Position numbers and translations under genes: made by a program | Source: Sphingomonas sp. Leaf343 | GTDB lineage: Bacteria > Pseudomonadota > Alphaproteobacteria > Sphingomonadales > Sphingomonadaceae | Assembly: GCF_001423765.1 (NCBI RefSeq) | Contig: NZ_LMPG01000001.1 | Location: 764,523 to 828,522, forward strand | Reading direction: 5' to 3' | Length of the DNA: 64,000 bases | Notes under the pieces: generated by a model | Told to the model about the DNA's origin: nothing | The model's input: the letters and a program-made list of their open reading frames with translations, nothing else | Database searches by the model: none | Shown: positions 8,425 through 17,130 of the stretch, piece by piece | Position numbering within the stretch: the stretch's first letter is position 1 | How the letters are laid out: each line of letters starts with the position of its first letter

Positions 8425-9332
8425 TCGAAGCGGCGATGATCTGGAACGAGCCCAACAACAAATCGCACTGGGACCCGGAGGTCGATCCCGACTGGTCGAT
8501 CTTCGCCGATACGGTGACGCGGGCGGGCGGCGCGATCGCCGCGATCAACCCGGCGGTGACGCGGGTGCTGGGCGGCATGTCGCCGATCGACCCGCTGTGG
8601 CTGAAGCGGATCGAGGCGCACGGCGCGCTCGACGCGGTTGACGTCATCGCGGTGCACGGCTTCCCGCTCGACTGGAACCTGTGGTCGATCCACGACTGGC
8701 CGCAACGGATCGCCGAGATCGAGGCGGTGACTCACAAGCCGGTCTGGGTGACGGAGGTCGGCGTCGGCTCGTTCGGGGCGGAGGAGGTGCAGGTGTTCGG
8801 CCTGCGCCGCACTGCCGAACTGCTGATCGGCCGCGTGCCGCGCGTGTTCTGGTATTCGCTGTTCGACCTGCCGATGGAATGGGGCGCGGAGACGCGCCAC
8901 CGCGAGGCGGAAGGGTCGAGTTACTACCGGCATTTCTACATGGGCCTGATCCGCCCGGACGGCACGCCGAAGCCGGCGCTGGACGATTACGCCAAGGTCG
9001 CGGGCGAGATGGGTTTGATGCAGTGGTTCCATTATCAGGACCCGCGGCTCGACGATGCGGTCGCGTGGATGAAGCGGCTGGGCACGAAGAAGCTGCGCAC
9101 CGGGCTTAGCTGGGCCGACAGTTTCCGCCCCGACGCGATCGACTGGTTCGACCGGCAGATGGAGGCGCTAGCGGATTTCGACGTCACGGTCACCTTCTGC
9201 TTCACGCCCGAGCATCTCGGCGTGCAGCCGCACCATACCAGCGCGGCGCGCGATCCTCAGGCGTTTTCGGATTTCTGCGCGTGGATGATCGATCGCTATG
9301 CGCCCGCCGTCGCGAACACGGCGGTCGCGTGA
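8421..9332 (+). CDS. Glycoside hydrolase-like (beta/alpha)8 protein
   Basis: A 303-residue protein whose ATG overlaps the methyltransferase stop as ATGA. It reads MIEAAMIWNEPNNKSHWDPE, where the N-E-P motif matches the acid/base position of clan GH-A hydrolases, and later VWVTEVGVGSFG supplies a candidate nucleophile glutamate (T-E-x-G). A WYSLFDLPMEW segment follows. It has no signal peptide and is shorter than secreted xylosidases, so it may act inside the cell on a pathway glycoside. A longer frame upstream of 8421 lies in the methyltransferase gene and is rejected. The reaction is not established. Confidence 0.7.
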   Translation: MIEAAMIWNEPNNKSHWDPEVDPDWSIFADTVTRAGGAIAAINPAVTRVLGGMSPIDPLWLKRIEAHGALDAVDVIAVHGFPLDWNLWSIHDWPQRIAEIEAVTHKPVWVTEVGVGSFGAEEVQVFGLRRTAELLIGRVPRVFWYSLFDLPMEWGAETRHREAEGSSYYRHFYMGLIRPDGTPKPALDDYAKVAGEMGLMQWFHYQDPRLDDAVAWMKRLGTKKLRTGLSWADSFRPDAIDWFDRQMEALADFDVTVTFCFTPEHLGVQPHHTSAARDPQAFSDFCAWMIDRYAPAVANTAVA

Positions 9333-9336
9333 CGCG

Positions 9337-9831
9337 TCAATCCTGCCGTTCCAGCGCGTCGAGAACCTTGCCGGGTTCGATGTCCGTCGTGATGTCGCGC
9401 ATCGTCTCGGCATCGGTATCCGCGCCGACCTTCTGGGCAATGCGCTCGACGACTTCAGCCAGCTTCGACAGTTCGTGCTCCGCCAGCAGGTTGATGTGCA
9501 GGTCGAGGTCGGCACGCGCGTCGGCGGCGGCCTGCATGCGGTTCTGGCTGATGAGCACGAACGTCGACAGGAAGATCGCCTCCACCGACGCGACCATCGC
9601 CAGCATCACGAAGCTGGGGTCGAACTTCGGCGAGCCCCACAGGTTCCAGCCGATCCAGCCGCCGAACAGCAGCAGATGCAGCCCCACGAACGCCATTGAT
9701 CCCGTGAAGCCGGTGATCCGGTCGGCGATCCGTTCCGACAGCGGCGCATCGGCGCGGCGGCGGTGGCGACGCTCCGCCAGCCGGTCGATATTCTGCCGCA
9801 ACGTGGCGGTCATGCCGGGTTCGGATGCCAT
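9337..9831 (-). CDS. DUF1003 membrane protein
   Basis: A 164-residue protein on the opposite strand inside the rightward operon. The N-terminal half is basic; two hydrophobic segments follow (MAFVGLHLLLFGGWIGWNLW and FVMLAMVASVEAIFLSTFV), then ISQNRM and a C-terminal amphipathic helix. This is the DUF1003 layout. Starts at 9831 or 9813 are both possible and neither has a clear ribosome-binding site. The function is unknown. Its placement against the operon direction suggests insertion between the hydrolase-like and dehydrogenase genes rather than pathway membership. Confidence 0.75.
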   Translation of the reverse strand: MASEPGMTATLRQNIDRLAERRHRRRADAPLSERIADRITGFTGSMAFVGLHLLLFGGWIGWNLWGSPKFDPSFVMLAMVASVEAIFLSTFVLISQNRMQAAADARADLDLHINLLAEHELSKLAEVVERIAQKVGADTDAETMRDITTDIEPGKVLDALERQD

Positions 9832-9879
9832 GGCTGCACAACGCAAAGACAAAGAAAAGGTCCTGTCTTGAATAGCTTG

Positions 9880-10836
9880 ATGCGCGCGGCGGTGCTCACC
9901 GGCCCGGCAAGGATGGAGATGGCGGAGGTGCCCGTGCCACAGCCCGGGCCGGGTGAGGTGCGCATCAAGCTGGAGGGGTGCGGCGTCTGCGCGTCCAATA
10001 TCGAACCATTCGAGGGGCAGCCCTGGTCCAGCTTCCCGGGTGAAGCGGGCGGCATGGGACACGAGGGCTGGGGCTTGGTCGACGCGCTGGGCGCGGGCGT
10101 GACGACCCTCGCGATCGGCACCCGCGTCGCCTCGCTCGCCCATCGCAGTTTCGCGGAATACGACGTGGTCGCGGCGGATGCGGTGGTCGAACTGCCCGCG
10201 TCGCTGGCCGGTCAGCCCTTCCCCGGCGAGCCGCTGGCCTGTGCGCTGAACATCTTCCGGCGCAGCGACATCGTCGCCGGGCAGACGGTCGCGATCGTCG
10301 GCATCGGCTTTCTCGGCGCGGTGTTGACGAAGCTGGCGAGCGATGCCGGCGCGCGGGTGATCGCGATTTCGCGGCGTCGGGAGTCGCTCGATCTCGCCAC
10401 GCGCTACGGCGCGACCGAGACGATCGTCATGGACGATCACTGGGCGATCATCGATGCGGTCAAGCGCCTGACCGACGATCGCCTGTGCGAACGCGTGATC
10501 GAGGCGGTGGGCAAGCAATGGCCCCTCGATCTCGCGGGGGAACTGGTCGGCTTCGGCGGCAAGCTGATCGTCGCGGGCTATCATCAGGACGGACCGCGAC
10601 AGGTGAACATGCAGATGTGGAACTGGAAGGGCATCGACGTGGTCAACGCGCATGAGCGCGATCCCGCGGTCAACCTGCGCGGCCTGCGCGAGGCGGTGGA
10701 TGCGGTGGCGAGCGGCCGGATCGACGCCGCGGCCCTGTATACGCACCGCTACCCGCTCGACAGTTTGGGAGAAGCGATCGTCGCGACGCGCGACAAGCCG
10801 CAGGGCTTCGTCAAGGCGCTGGTGATGTATGACTAG
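9880..10836 (+). CDS. Zinc-type alcohol dehydrogenase (MDR) family protein
   Basis: An MDR-superfamily dehydrogenase of about 318 residues: MRAAVLTGPARMEMAEVPVPQ, then GEVRIKLEGCGVCASN, GHEGWG and the Rossmann motif VAIVGIGFLGAVLTKLA. The catalytic-zinc cysteine (GVC) and the GHE motif are present, but the four-cysteine structural zinc lobe is missing, as in shorter MDR members. An in-frame TTG at 9868 has a better-spaced AAGG and may be the true start. It overlaps the following oxidoreductase gene by eight bases. It probably oxidises or reduces a sugar-derived intermediate; substrate unknown. Confidence 0.78.
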   Translation: MRAAVLTGPARMEMAEVPVPQPGPGEVRIKLEGCGVCASNIEPFEGQPWSSFPGEAGGMGHEGWGLVDALGAGVTTLAIGTRVASLAHRSFAEYDVVAADAVVELPASLAGQPFPGEPLACALNIFRRSDIVAGQTVAIVGIGFLGAVLTKLASDAGARVIAISRRRESLDLATRYGATETIVMDDHWAIIDAVKRLTDDRLCERVIEAVGKQWPLDLAGELVGFGGKLIVAGYHQDGPRQVNMQMWNWKGIDVVNAHERDPAVNLRGLREAVDAVASGRIDAAALYTHRYPLDSLGEAIVATRDKPQGFVKALVMYD

Positions 10837-11815
10837 GCCCCGCATCGGTTTCCTCGGAGTCGGCTGGATCGGTCGCCACCGCATGGCGGCGATGCTGGCG
10901 ACGGGCGCGATCGAGGCGACAGCGGTCTGCGATGCCTCGCCCGAGATGCTCACGGAGGCGGCGGCGCTGGCTCCCGATGCGGTCGTCGTGCCTGATCTGG
11001 ACGCGATGCTGGCGCTGGGCCTCGACGGCGTGGTGATCGCGACGCCGAGCGCGCTGCACGCCGACCAGTCGATCCGCGCGCTGGAGGCCGGAGCCGCGGT
11101 GTTCTGCCAGAAGCCGCTGGGTCGCGACGCGGCCGAGGCGGCGCGCGTCGTCGTGGCGGCACAAACCGTCGACCGGCTGCTGATGGTCGATTTCTCGTAC
11201 CGCTATACGGAGGGGATGCGGCAGATCGCCGAACTGGTCCGCGGCGGAGCGTTGGGCCACGTCCACGCGATCGATCTCACCTTCCACAACGCCTACGGGC
11301 CGGACAAGCCGTGGTTCTATGACCGGGCGCTGTCGGGCGGAGGCTGCGTCATGGATCTGGGCGTTCACCTGATCGACCTCGCCATGTGGACGCTGGATTT
11401 TCCGGGAGACGCCTCGAACGTGAACGCGCGCCTGTTCGCGGGCGGACAGCGGTTGGCGGGCGATACGGTCGAGGATTACGCCACCGCCAGCTTCGACCTG
11501 CCCGGCGGCGTGGCGGTGCGGCTGGCCTGTTCGTGGCGGCTGCATGCCGGACACGAGGCGGTCATCGCGGCGCAGTTCCACGGCACCGACGGCGGCGCCG
11601 CCCTGCGCAACGTCGACGGTTCCTTCTACGACTTCGTCGCGGAACGCTACACCGGCACGACGAGTGAGACGCTGGTCGGCCCGCCCGACGACTGGGGTGC
11701 CCGCGCCGCAGCCGACTGGGCGCGGCGGATCGCGACCGACGCGCGCTTCGACCCGGCGGCGGCGAAACTCGTCTCCGTCGCGCGGACGATCGACGCGATC
11801 TACGCCGCGGGTTGA
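10829..11815 (+). CDS. Gfo/Idh/MocA family oxidoreductase
   Basis: A 328-residue NAD(P)-dependent sugar dehydrogenase-like protein. The N-terminal Rossmann motif reads IGFLGVGWIGRHR, followed by CDASPEM, ATPSALHADQSI and the catalytic EKP-type motif, here varied to CQKPLGRD (E to Q at the first position). GGGCVMDLGVHLIDL is the second-domain histidine motif. The family oxidises cyclitols or hexose derivatives. It is coupled to the MDR gene by overlap. The E-to-Q change in the normally conserved EKP motif is noteworthy but does not remove the catalytic lysine. Confidence 0.82.
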   Translation: MTRPRIGFLGVGWIGRHRMAAMLATGAIEATAVCDASPEMLTEAAALAPDAVVVPDLDAMLALGLDGVVIATPSALHADQSIRALEAGAAVFCQKPLGRDAAEAARVVVAAQTVDRLLMVDFSYRYTEGMRQIAELVRGGALGHVHAIDLTFHNAYGPDKPWFYDRALSGGGCVMDLGVHLIDLAMWTLDFPGDASNVNARLFAGGQRLAGDTVEDYATASFDLPGGVAVRLACSWRLHAGHEAVIAAQFHGTDGGAALRNVDGSFYDFVAERYTGTTSETLVGPPDDWGARAAADWARRIATDARFDPAAAKLVSVARTIDAIYAAG

Positions 11816-11830
11816 AGCAGGTTGCCCTCC

Positions 11831-11866
11831 GCTCTCCTCTGCGCGACACGTCACGCAGAGGAGAGC
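11831..11866 (+). promoter_or_regulatory. Perfect 13-bp inverted repeat sequestering the halogenase ribosome-binding site
   Basis: Arms GCTCTCCTCTGCG (11831-11843) and CGCAGAGGAGAGC (11854-11866) are perfectly complementary around a 10-nt loop. The GAGGAG Shine-Dalgarno of the downstream gene (start 11872) lies inside the right arm, so in mRNA the site would be buried. No T-tract follows, which argues against a simple terminator. A role in translational control is inferred. Confidence 0.6.
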
Positions 11867-11871
11867 GGACG

Positions 11872-13422
11872 ATGATCGCCAAGCGGCGGACGGTGACGAT
11901 CGTGGGCGGCGGCACGGCCGGCTGGATGGCGGCGGCCCTGCTGTCGCGCCTGCTGGTCGACGGCTATGACATCCGACTGATCGAATCCGACGAGATCGGC
12001 ACGATCGGTGTCGGCGAGGCGACCATTCCGAGCATCCGCACCTTTTGCGGACTGGCCGGCGTCGATCAGGTCGCGATGATCCGCGCGACGCAGGCGACGT
12101 TCAAGCTGGGCATCGAATTCGTCGACTGGCGCGATCGCGGCCACAGCTACATCCACGGCTTCGGCAAGATCGGGCAGGATTTGATGTGGCTGCACCCGCA
12201 TCAGTTCTGGCTGAAATACGCGCCGCGCGGACAAGCGAAGCATTTCGACACCTATGCGCTCAACTGCGTCGCGGCGCGGATGAACCGCTTCGCGCTCCCC
12301 GACACGCGGCAGCCGGAGTCGCCGATGGCGGGCATCGACTATGCCTATCACTTCGACGCGTCGCTCTTCGCGCAGTTCCTGCGCACGACCTGCGAGGCGC
12401 GCGGCGTCGAGCGGATCGAGGGGCGGATCGTGTCGGTCGAACAGCGGCCGGAGAACGGCTTCGTCGACCACCTGACACTGGCGGACGGGCGCAGCGTAGG
12501 CGGCGACCTGTTCATCGACTGCTCCGGCATGCGCGGGCTGTTGATCGGGCAGACGCTCGGCGTTGGTTATGAAGACTGGAGCCGCTGGCTGCTATGCGAT
12601 TCCGCACTGGCTGTGCCGTGCGGAAGCGTGGCCCCATTGACGCCCTATACCCGCTCCACCGCGCGCGACGGCGGATGGCAGTGGCGCATCCCGTTGCAGC
12701 ACCGGATCGGCAACGGTCATGTCTATTCCAGCGCGCATGTCGGCGATCAGGCGGCGGCGGACACGCTGCTGGCGAACCTTGACGGCAAGCCGCTCGCCGA
12801 TCCGCGGCCGGTGCGGTTCCGGCCGGGCAAGCGGGAGCGGGCGTGGGAGAAGAACGTCGTCGCGATTGGGCTGGCGAGCGGGTTTCTGGAACCGCTGGAA
12901 TCGACCAGCATCCACCTGATCCATACCGGCCTGCTGCGGTTGATCTCGCTGTTTCCGCGCGACGATTTCGACGCGCGCGATATCGCCGAATACAACCGCC
13001 AGACCGATTTCGAATATCGCGACATCCGCGACTTCATCATCGCGCATTACAAGGTCACCGATCGGGAGGACACCGACTTCTGGCGCTATTGCAAGACGAT
13101 GGAGGTCCCGGACAGCCTTAACGAGCGGCTCGACCTGTTCGCATCCTCCGCCCGCTTCTTCGTCCGGAACAAGGCCGAACTGTTCCGCGAGGAAAGCTGG
13201 GTTCAGGTGTTGCTGGGGCAGGGCATGGCGATGCGGTATGACCCGATGGTCGACATGATCCCCGACGATCAGGCGATCGGCTTCCTGTCGGATATCGAGG
13301 CCGTCGTCGCCGATTGTGCCCGCGCGATGCCCGACCACGCAGCCTATATCCAGCGCAACTGTAGCGCGACGGCCACACCTGTGATGCGACCGCCGACGGG
13401 ACGATTGACAGTCCGCGTGTGA
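11872..13422 (+). CDS. Flavin-dependent tryptophan halogenase-family protein
   Basis: A 516-residue protein with an ATG seven bases after GAGGAG. The FAD-binding motif GGGTAGW is at residues 12-18, the halogenase lysine lies in FKLGIEF (K78), the W-x-W-x-I-P signature is present as WQWRIP near residue 269, and the LEPLEST motif carries the glutamate and serine of the active tunnel. In Sphingomonadales and Caulobacterales such proteins commonly flank TonB receptors for glycans, where halogenation has not been proven. It precedes the TonB receptor here, separated by a probable LacI operator, so the two may be independently transcribed. Confidence 0.87.
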   Translation: MIAKRRTVTIVGGGTAGWMAAALLSRLLVDGYDIRLIESDEIGTIGVGEATIPSIRTFCGLAGVDQVAMIRATQATFKLGIEFVDWRDRGHSYIHGFGKIGQDLMWLHPHQFWLKYAPRGQAKHFDTYALNCVAARMNRFALPDTRQPESPMAGIDYAYHFDASLFAQFLRTTCEARGVERIEGRIVSVEQRPENGFVDHLTLADGRSVGGDLFIDCSGMRGLLIGQTLGVGYEDWSRWLLCDSALAVPCGSVAPLTPYTRSTARDGGWQWRIPLQHRIGNGHVYSSAHVGDQAAADTLLANLDGKPLADPRPVRFRPGKRERAWEKNVVAIGLASGFLEPLESTSIHLIHTGLLRLISLFPRDDFDARDIAEYNRQTDFEYRDIRDFIIAHYKVTDREDTDFWRYCKTMEVPDSLNERLDLFASSARFFVRNKAELFREESWVQVLLGQGMAMRYDPMVDMIPDDQAIGFLSDIEAVVADCARAMPDHAAYIQRNCSATATPVMRPPTGRLTVRV

Positions 13423-13471
13423 AAGCGTCTTAACGTCGCCAAGGGACCAGCCTCAACGCTGGCTCGTGGAT

Positions 13472-13483
13472 GTAACCGGTTAC
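13472..13483. promoter_or_regulatory. Probable LacI-family operator upstream of the TonB receptor
   Basis: The perfect 12-bp palindrome GTAACCGGTTAC sits 22 bp before the receptor start. The identical palindrome lies at 21356 between the divergent lacI-type and GH3 genes. A CG-centred palindrome with this A/T-rich outer pattern is typical of LacI/GalR-family sites. Being close to the start codon, it would overlap or follow the promoter, which suggests repression. Confidence 0.75.
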
Positions 13484-13505
13484 GGTCGGTGGGGAGAGGG
13501 ATGCG

Positions 13506-16457
13506 ATGGGCAAGATTTTCGGCATGCGTTCAGCGCTGGCGTTCGGCATTTCGGTCACGGCGCTAACGGCGTCGCTCGGCTTCGCGCCGGCGGCCCATGC
13601 GCAGACAGTCGGCACGATCCAGGGGCAGGGCGCGCCCGCTGGGTCGACCGTGACGGCGACCGATACCGTAACCGGTCGTCCGGTGACGACCACCGCAGAC
13701 GCCGCCGGTGCGTTCACGCTGGTCGGGCTGCGTCCCTCGCTGTACCGTATCGTCGCAGGCGACCGCACCGTCGAGGCGACCGTGCCGGTCGGCCTGACCA
13801 TCTCCGTCGACATGACGCCCGCGGAAGAGGTCGCGGCCGGCGGCGGTGAGATCATCGTGACCGCGCGTCGTGGTCGGCCGGAAGTCCGCACCGCGACGAT
13901 CGGCACCAGCGTCAGCCAGGCGCAGCTCGAAAATCTGCCGCAGAACGACCGCAACTTCCTCAACTTCGCCGCGCTCGCGCCCGGTGTGACGGTATCCAAC
14001 GACCCGAACAACAAGCGCATCCAGGCGGGTGGCGTCAGCTCCAACAACGTCAACGTCTATATCGACGGCTCCAGCCAGAAGAATCAGGTCGGCTTCGGCG
14101 GCGTTGCGGGCCAGAACTTCTCCAAGGGCAATCCCTTCCCGCAGTCGGCGGTGCAGGAGTTCCGTGTCGAGACGCAGAACTATAAGGCGGAATACGAGCA
14201 GGCCGGATCGGCGATCATCAGCGCGATCACCAAGACCGGCGGCGACGAATTCCACGGCGGTGCCTTCGGCCAGTTCGTGCCGAAGGCGTGGTTCGGCCAG
14301 CCCTATTTCGATCGCAAGGGGAAGGCCAACAATCAGGGTTTCCCCTGCGCCGACGATGCGACGCGCACCTGCTACAACGAAAAGCCGGACTACAAGCGCT
14401 ATCAGTATGGCGGCGATCTGGGTGGGCCGATCATCCCCGGCGTGCTGCACTTCTTCGCGGCCTACGAAGCCACGCGCCAGACCAGCCCGTCGCTGGTCGT
14501 GAATCTCACCGACTCCTCGCTGCCGAATACCATCGTGCAGGGGGCGCAGGGCAGCTTCGCCGGCAAGTTCAAGCAGGATCTGTATTTCGGCAAGCTGACG
14601 CTGTTCGCGAGCGCCGCCGACACGATCAACGTCAGCTATTTCCGCCGTGAGGAGCAGGACGTCACCGATTTCGGCGGCATCCGCCTGTTCGAAAATGGCC
14701 GCGACCTCGGCACGAAGTCGGAAAACTATCAGCTCGAATATAACCACCGGGCCGACACCTGGCTGAACGAACTGACGATCAGCCGGTTCAGCAGCTTCAC
14801 CGGCACGCCGACCGTCACCGTCGGACCCGAGTTCAAGCTGCTGAACGCCACCGGCGCCGAAGTGCTGATCGGCGGCGCCAACTCGTTCCAGCAGGCGAAC
14901 GACCAGAGCGCCTACACGCTGAAGAACAACTTCACCTACACCGGCCTCGACGGACACGTCATCAAGGCGGGCCTGCGTTTCTCGCGTACCAAGCTGAAGC
15001 GGATCGAGGATGCGTTCGCGAACGGATCCTACAGCTTCAACGCGGCCGGCTTCACCGGGTTCGGCACCAGCACGCCGGTCCGCGCGCAGATCTCGCTGCT
15101 GCCGGCGACACCGATCCGCGCGAAGAACAATCAGCTCGGCCTGTTCATCCAGGACGACTGGACCGTCGACGATCATGTCACGATCAACGCCGGCCTGCGT
15201 TGGGATTACGAATCCAACAACTTCAACAACAAGTTCGTGACGCCCGCAAAAATCGCGAACGCGCTGCGCAATTACCAGCCGTGGCAGGCAGCGGGGATCG
15301 ATCCGGAGGATTACATCACCGACGGCACGAAGCGCGATCCGTTCAAGGGAGCGTTCCAGCCGCGGCTCGGGGCCAGCTACGACATCAATGGCGATCGTGA
15401 CATGGTGATATTCGCCGGTGCCGGCCGCTATTACGACCGCAACATCTTCTATCTCGCCTCGCTGGAGACGCTGTTCAACACGATCCGCAGCGATGTGACG
15501 ATCAACTTCTGTCAGGCCGGACAGACCACCGACTGCATTCCGTTCTCCGCCGCCTACCGCGATCCGGCGGCGTTGCGCGGGGCGGTCGCCAATTCGGGCC
15601 TGAACGGCGACATCTGGGTCATCAATAACGATGCCAAGACGCCGTTCACCGACCAGCTGACGCTGGGCGTGCGCAAGCAGGCGGGTGACTGGCAGCTTTC
15701 GGCGGCGATCGCGCACAACAGGTCGCACGATTCCTTCATCTTCGTGCGCGGCAATCGTCAGCCCAACGGCAACTACACCGACGCCGGCGACGGCTTCATC
15801 CGCGACAATTTCCCGATCGAGGGGCGGCCCGCCGGCTATACCGGACGCCTGAACATCGGGTCGTCGAATGGCGAGGCGCGGTTCACGGCGGTCTACCTGA
15901 CCGCCGACAAGCCCTACAACAAGTCGGCCGGCTGGGGCGCGACCGCGTCGCTCACGATCTCCGATGCCAAGTCGAACCAGGGTATCGGTTTCGACGAGGG
16001 GCAGATGTTCAACGCCGGTCGTCAGGACGCATTCGGATGGCAGCGGACGCGCGGGCTGGAGAAGTTCCGCTTCGTCGGTACGTCGATCGTCGACATCCCG
16101 TGGGGTTTCCAGTTGTCCGGCACGCTGACGCTCGGCTCCGGCCCGGCCTTCGGCAACGTCGATTTCACGCGCACCGTGCCGAACTGCAACGGCTGCACCT
16201 ATTACAACGATGGCGGCGTGTTCACGCCGAAGAAGGACATCGCGTACAAGAACCTCGACCTGCGCGTCGCCAAGACTTTCACGATGCCGTGGGGGCATGA
16301 AGTTACAGGCGATCTGGGCATCTTCAACGTGTTCGACTCGGTCAACCGCAACTACGAGACGTGGGGCGCGGGCAGCGGCCCGAATCCGACGCTGGAGCAG
16401 AACAACACCGTCGGTTACGCGCGCACGTTCCAGGCGGGGTTGAAGTACCGGTTCTGA
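13506..16457 (+). CDS. TonB-dependent receptor, Oar-like, with N-terminal carboxypeptidase-regulatory domain
   Basis: A 983-residue outer-membrane receptor. A signal peptide ends at AHAQ near residue 33, followed by a CarbopepD_reg-like domain (about 35-115), a plug domain starting around EIIVTARRGR, and a beta-barrel ending in the outer-membrane aromatic terminus YRF. It would import an oligosaccharide with TonB-ExbBD energy. The LacI operator just upstream and the downstream GH genes tie it to glycan uptake. A GTG-started DUF6445 gene follows after four bases. The substrate cannot be read from sequence; the neighbouring GH144-like and GH3 enzymes hint at a beta-glucan. Confidence 0.9.
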   Translation: MGKIFGMRSALAFGISVTALTASLGFAPAAHAQTVGTIQGQGAPAGSTVTATDTVTGRPVTTTADAAGAFTLVGLRPSLYRIVAGDRTVEATVPVGLTISVDMTPAEEVAAGGGEIIVTARRGRPEVRTATIGTSVSQAQLENLPQNDRNFLNFAALAPGVTVSNDPNNKRIQAGGVSSNNVNVYIDGSSQKNQVGFGGVAGQNFSKGNPFPQSAVQEFRVETQNYKAEYEQAGSAIISAITKTGGDEFHGGAFGQFVPKAWFGQPYFDRKGKANNQGFPCADDATRTCYNEKPDYKRYQYGGDLGGPIIPGVLHFFAAYEATRQTSPSLVVNLTDSSLPNTIVQGAQGSFAGKFKQDLYFGKLTLFASAADTINVSYFRREEQDVTDFGGIRLFENGRDLGTKSENYQLEYNHRADTWLNELTISRFSSFTGTPTVTVGPEFKLLNATGAEVLIGGANSFQQANDQSAYTLKNNFTYTGLDGHVIKAGLRFSRTKLKRIEDAFANGSYSFNAAGFTGFGTSTPVRAQISLLPATPIRAKNNQLGLFIQDDWTVDDHVTINAGLRWDYESNNFNNKFVTPAKIANALRNYQPWQAAGIDPEDYITDGTKRDPFKGAFQPRLGASYDINGDRDMVIFAGAGRYYDRNIFYLASLETLFNTIRSDVTINFCQAGQTTDCIPFSAAYRDPAALRGAVANSGLNGDIWVINNDAKTPFTDQLTLGVRKQAGDWQLSAAIAHNRSHDSFIFVRGNRQPNGNYTDAGDGFIRDNFPIEGRPAGYTGRLNIGSSNGEARFTAVYLTADKPYNKSAGWGATASLTISDAKSNQGIGFDEGQMFNAGRQDAFGWQRTRGLEKFRFVGTSIVDIPWGFQLSGTLTLGSGPAFGNVDFTRTVPNCNGCTYYNDGGVFTPKKDIAYKNLDLRVAKTFTMPWGHEVTGDLGIFNVFDSVNRNYETWGAGSGPNPTLEQNNTVGYARTFQAGLKYRF

Positions 16458-16461
16458 TGAA

Positions 16462-17130
16462 GTGACGCCGCGGCGGGAACTGGTCGGGGCGGGGCGCCAC
16501 CCCGTCGTCATCGTCGACGATGCGTCGGGCAGGGTCCCGGCGATCGTCGACATGGCGGCGGCGCTTGCGCCGTTCCCGAAAGGGCCGAACCCGCACTATC
16601 CGGGCGTCCGCCGGGTGATCGAAGATAGCGACGCCGCAGCGTTCGGCTATGTCCGCGATCTGCTGGAGGAGACCGCGCCGTTCATCGCCGGCGGGTTCGA
16701 TGTGGACGCGTTCGACCTGCTGGAGGCGAGCTTCTCGATGGTCACCGCCGCGCCCGCGACGCTGTCGGCGGCGCAGCGTGCGCCGCATTTCGACTCCACC
16801 GATGCGAACTACATCGCTGTGCTGCACTATCTGACGGCCACGCCGGGTACGGCCTTCTACCGACAGCGATCGACCGGGATCGAGGCGGTGACGCCGGCAA
16901 CCTACGATCGCTTCGTTACGACCGTCCGGGCGGAGGGGGCGGGGGACGGCTATATCGTCGCCGACGATGATCGCTTCGAACGCATCGGCTCGGTTGAGGG
17001 CAAGGCGGACCGGCTGGTCATCTATCAGGGACGGCTGCTGCATTCCGGCATCATTCCCGCCGACGCCGTGCTGAGTGCCGATCCGCGCGTCGGCCGGCTG
17101 ACGACGAACATCTTCGTCCGGGGGCGGTGA
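16462..17130 (+). CDS. DUF6445 family protein, possible 2-oxoglutarate/Fe(II) oxygenase fold
   Basis: A 222-residue protein with a GTG start four bases after the TonB receptor stop. It contains APHFDSTD (an H-x-D pair), a downstream GRLLHSGI histidine and a C-terminal RLTTNIFVRGR arginine. The order H-x-D, distant H, then R is what one expects of Fe(II)/2-oxoglutarate dioxygenases. The family is repeatedly found beside TonB receptors and tryptophan-halogenase-like genes in this bacterial order. Enzymatic activity is inference; no reaction is known to me. Confidence 0.65.
   Translation: MTPRRELVGAGRHPVVIVDDASGRVPAIVDMAAALAPFPKGPNPHYPGVRRVIEDSDAAAFGYVRDLLEETAPFIAGGFDVDAFDLLEASFSMVTAAPATLSAAQRAPHFDSTDANYIAVLHYLTATPGTAFYRQRSTGIEAVTPATYDRFVTTVRAEGAGDGYIVADDDRFERIGSVEGKADRLVIYQGRLLHSGIIPADAVLSADPRVGRLTTNIFVRGR

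Noticed and set aside
9337..9831. DUF1003 gene as part of the glycan pathway
   Set aside because: It is on the opposite strand to its neighbours and the family has no sugar-related motif. It is annotated, but not counted in the pathway.
13660..13675. CGTAACCGGTCG inside the TonB receptor gene as a third LacI site
   Set aside because: Only half of the palindrome is present and it lies within codons for the N-terminal domain, so it is not a convincing operator.
13563..16553. A 996-codon open frame opposite the TonB receptor
   Set aside because: Its translation is low-complexity Arg/Ala/Val-rich with no family motif. Such antisense frames are common in high-GC DNA with strong third-position bias, and the plus strand clearly encodes the receptor.
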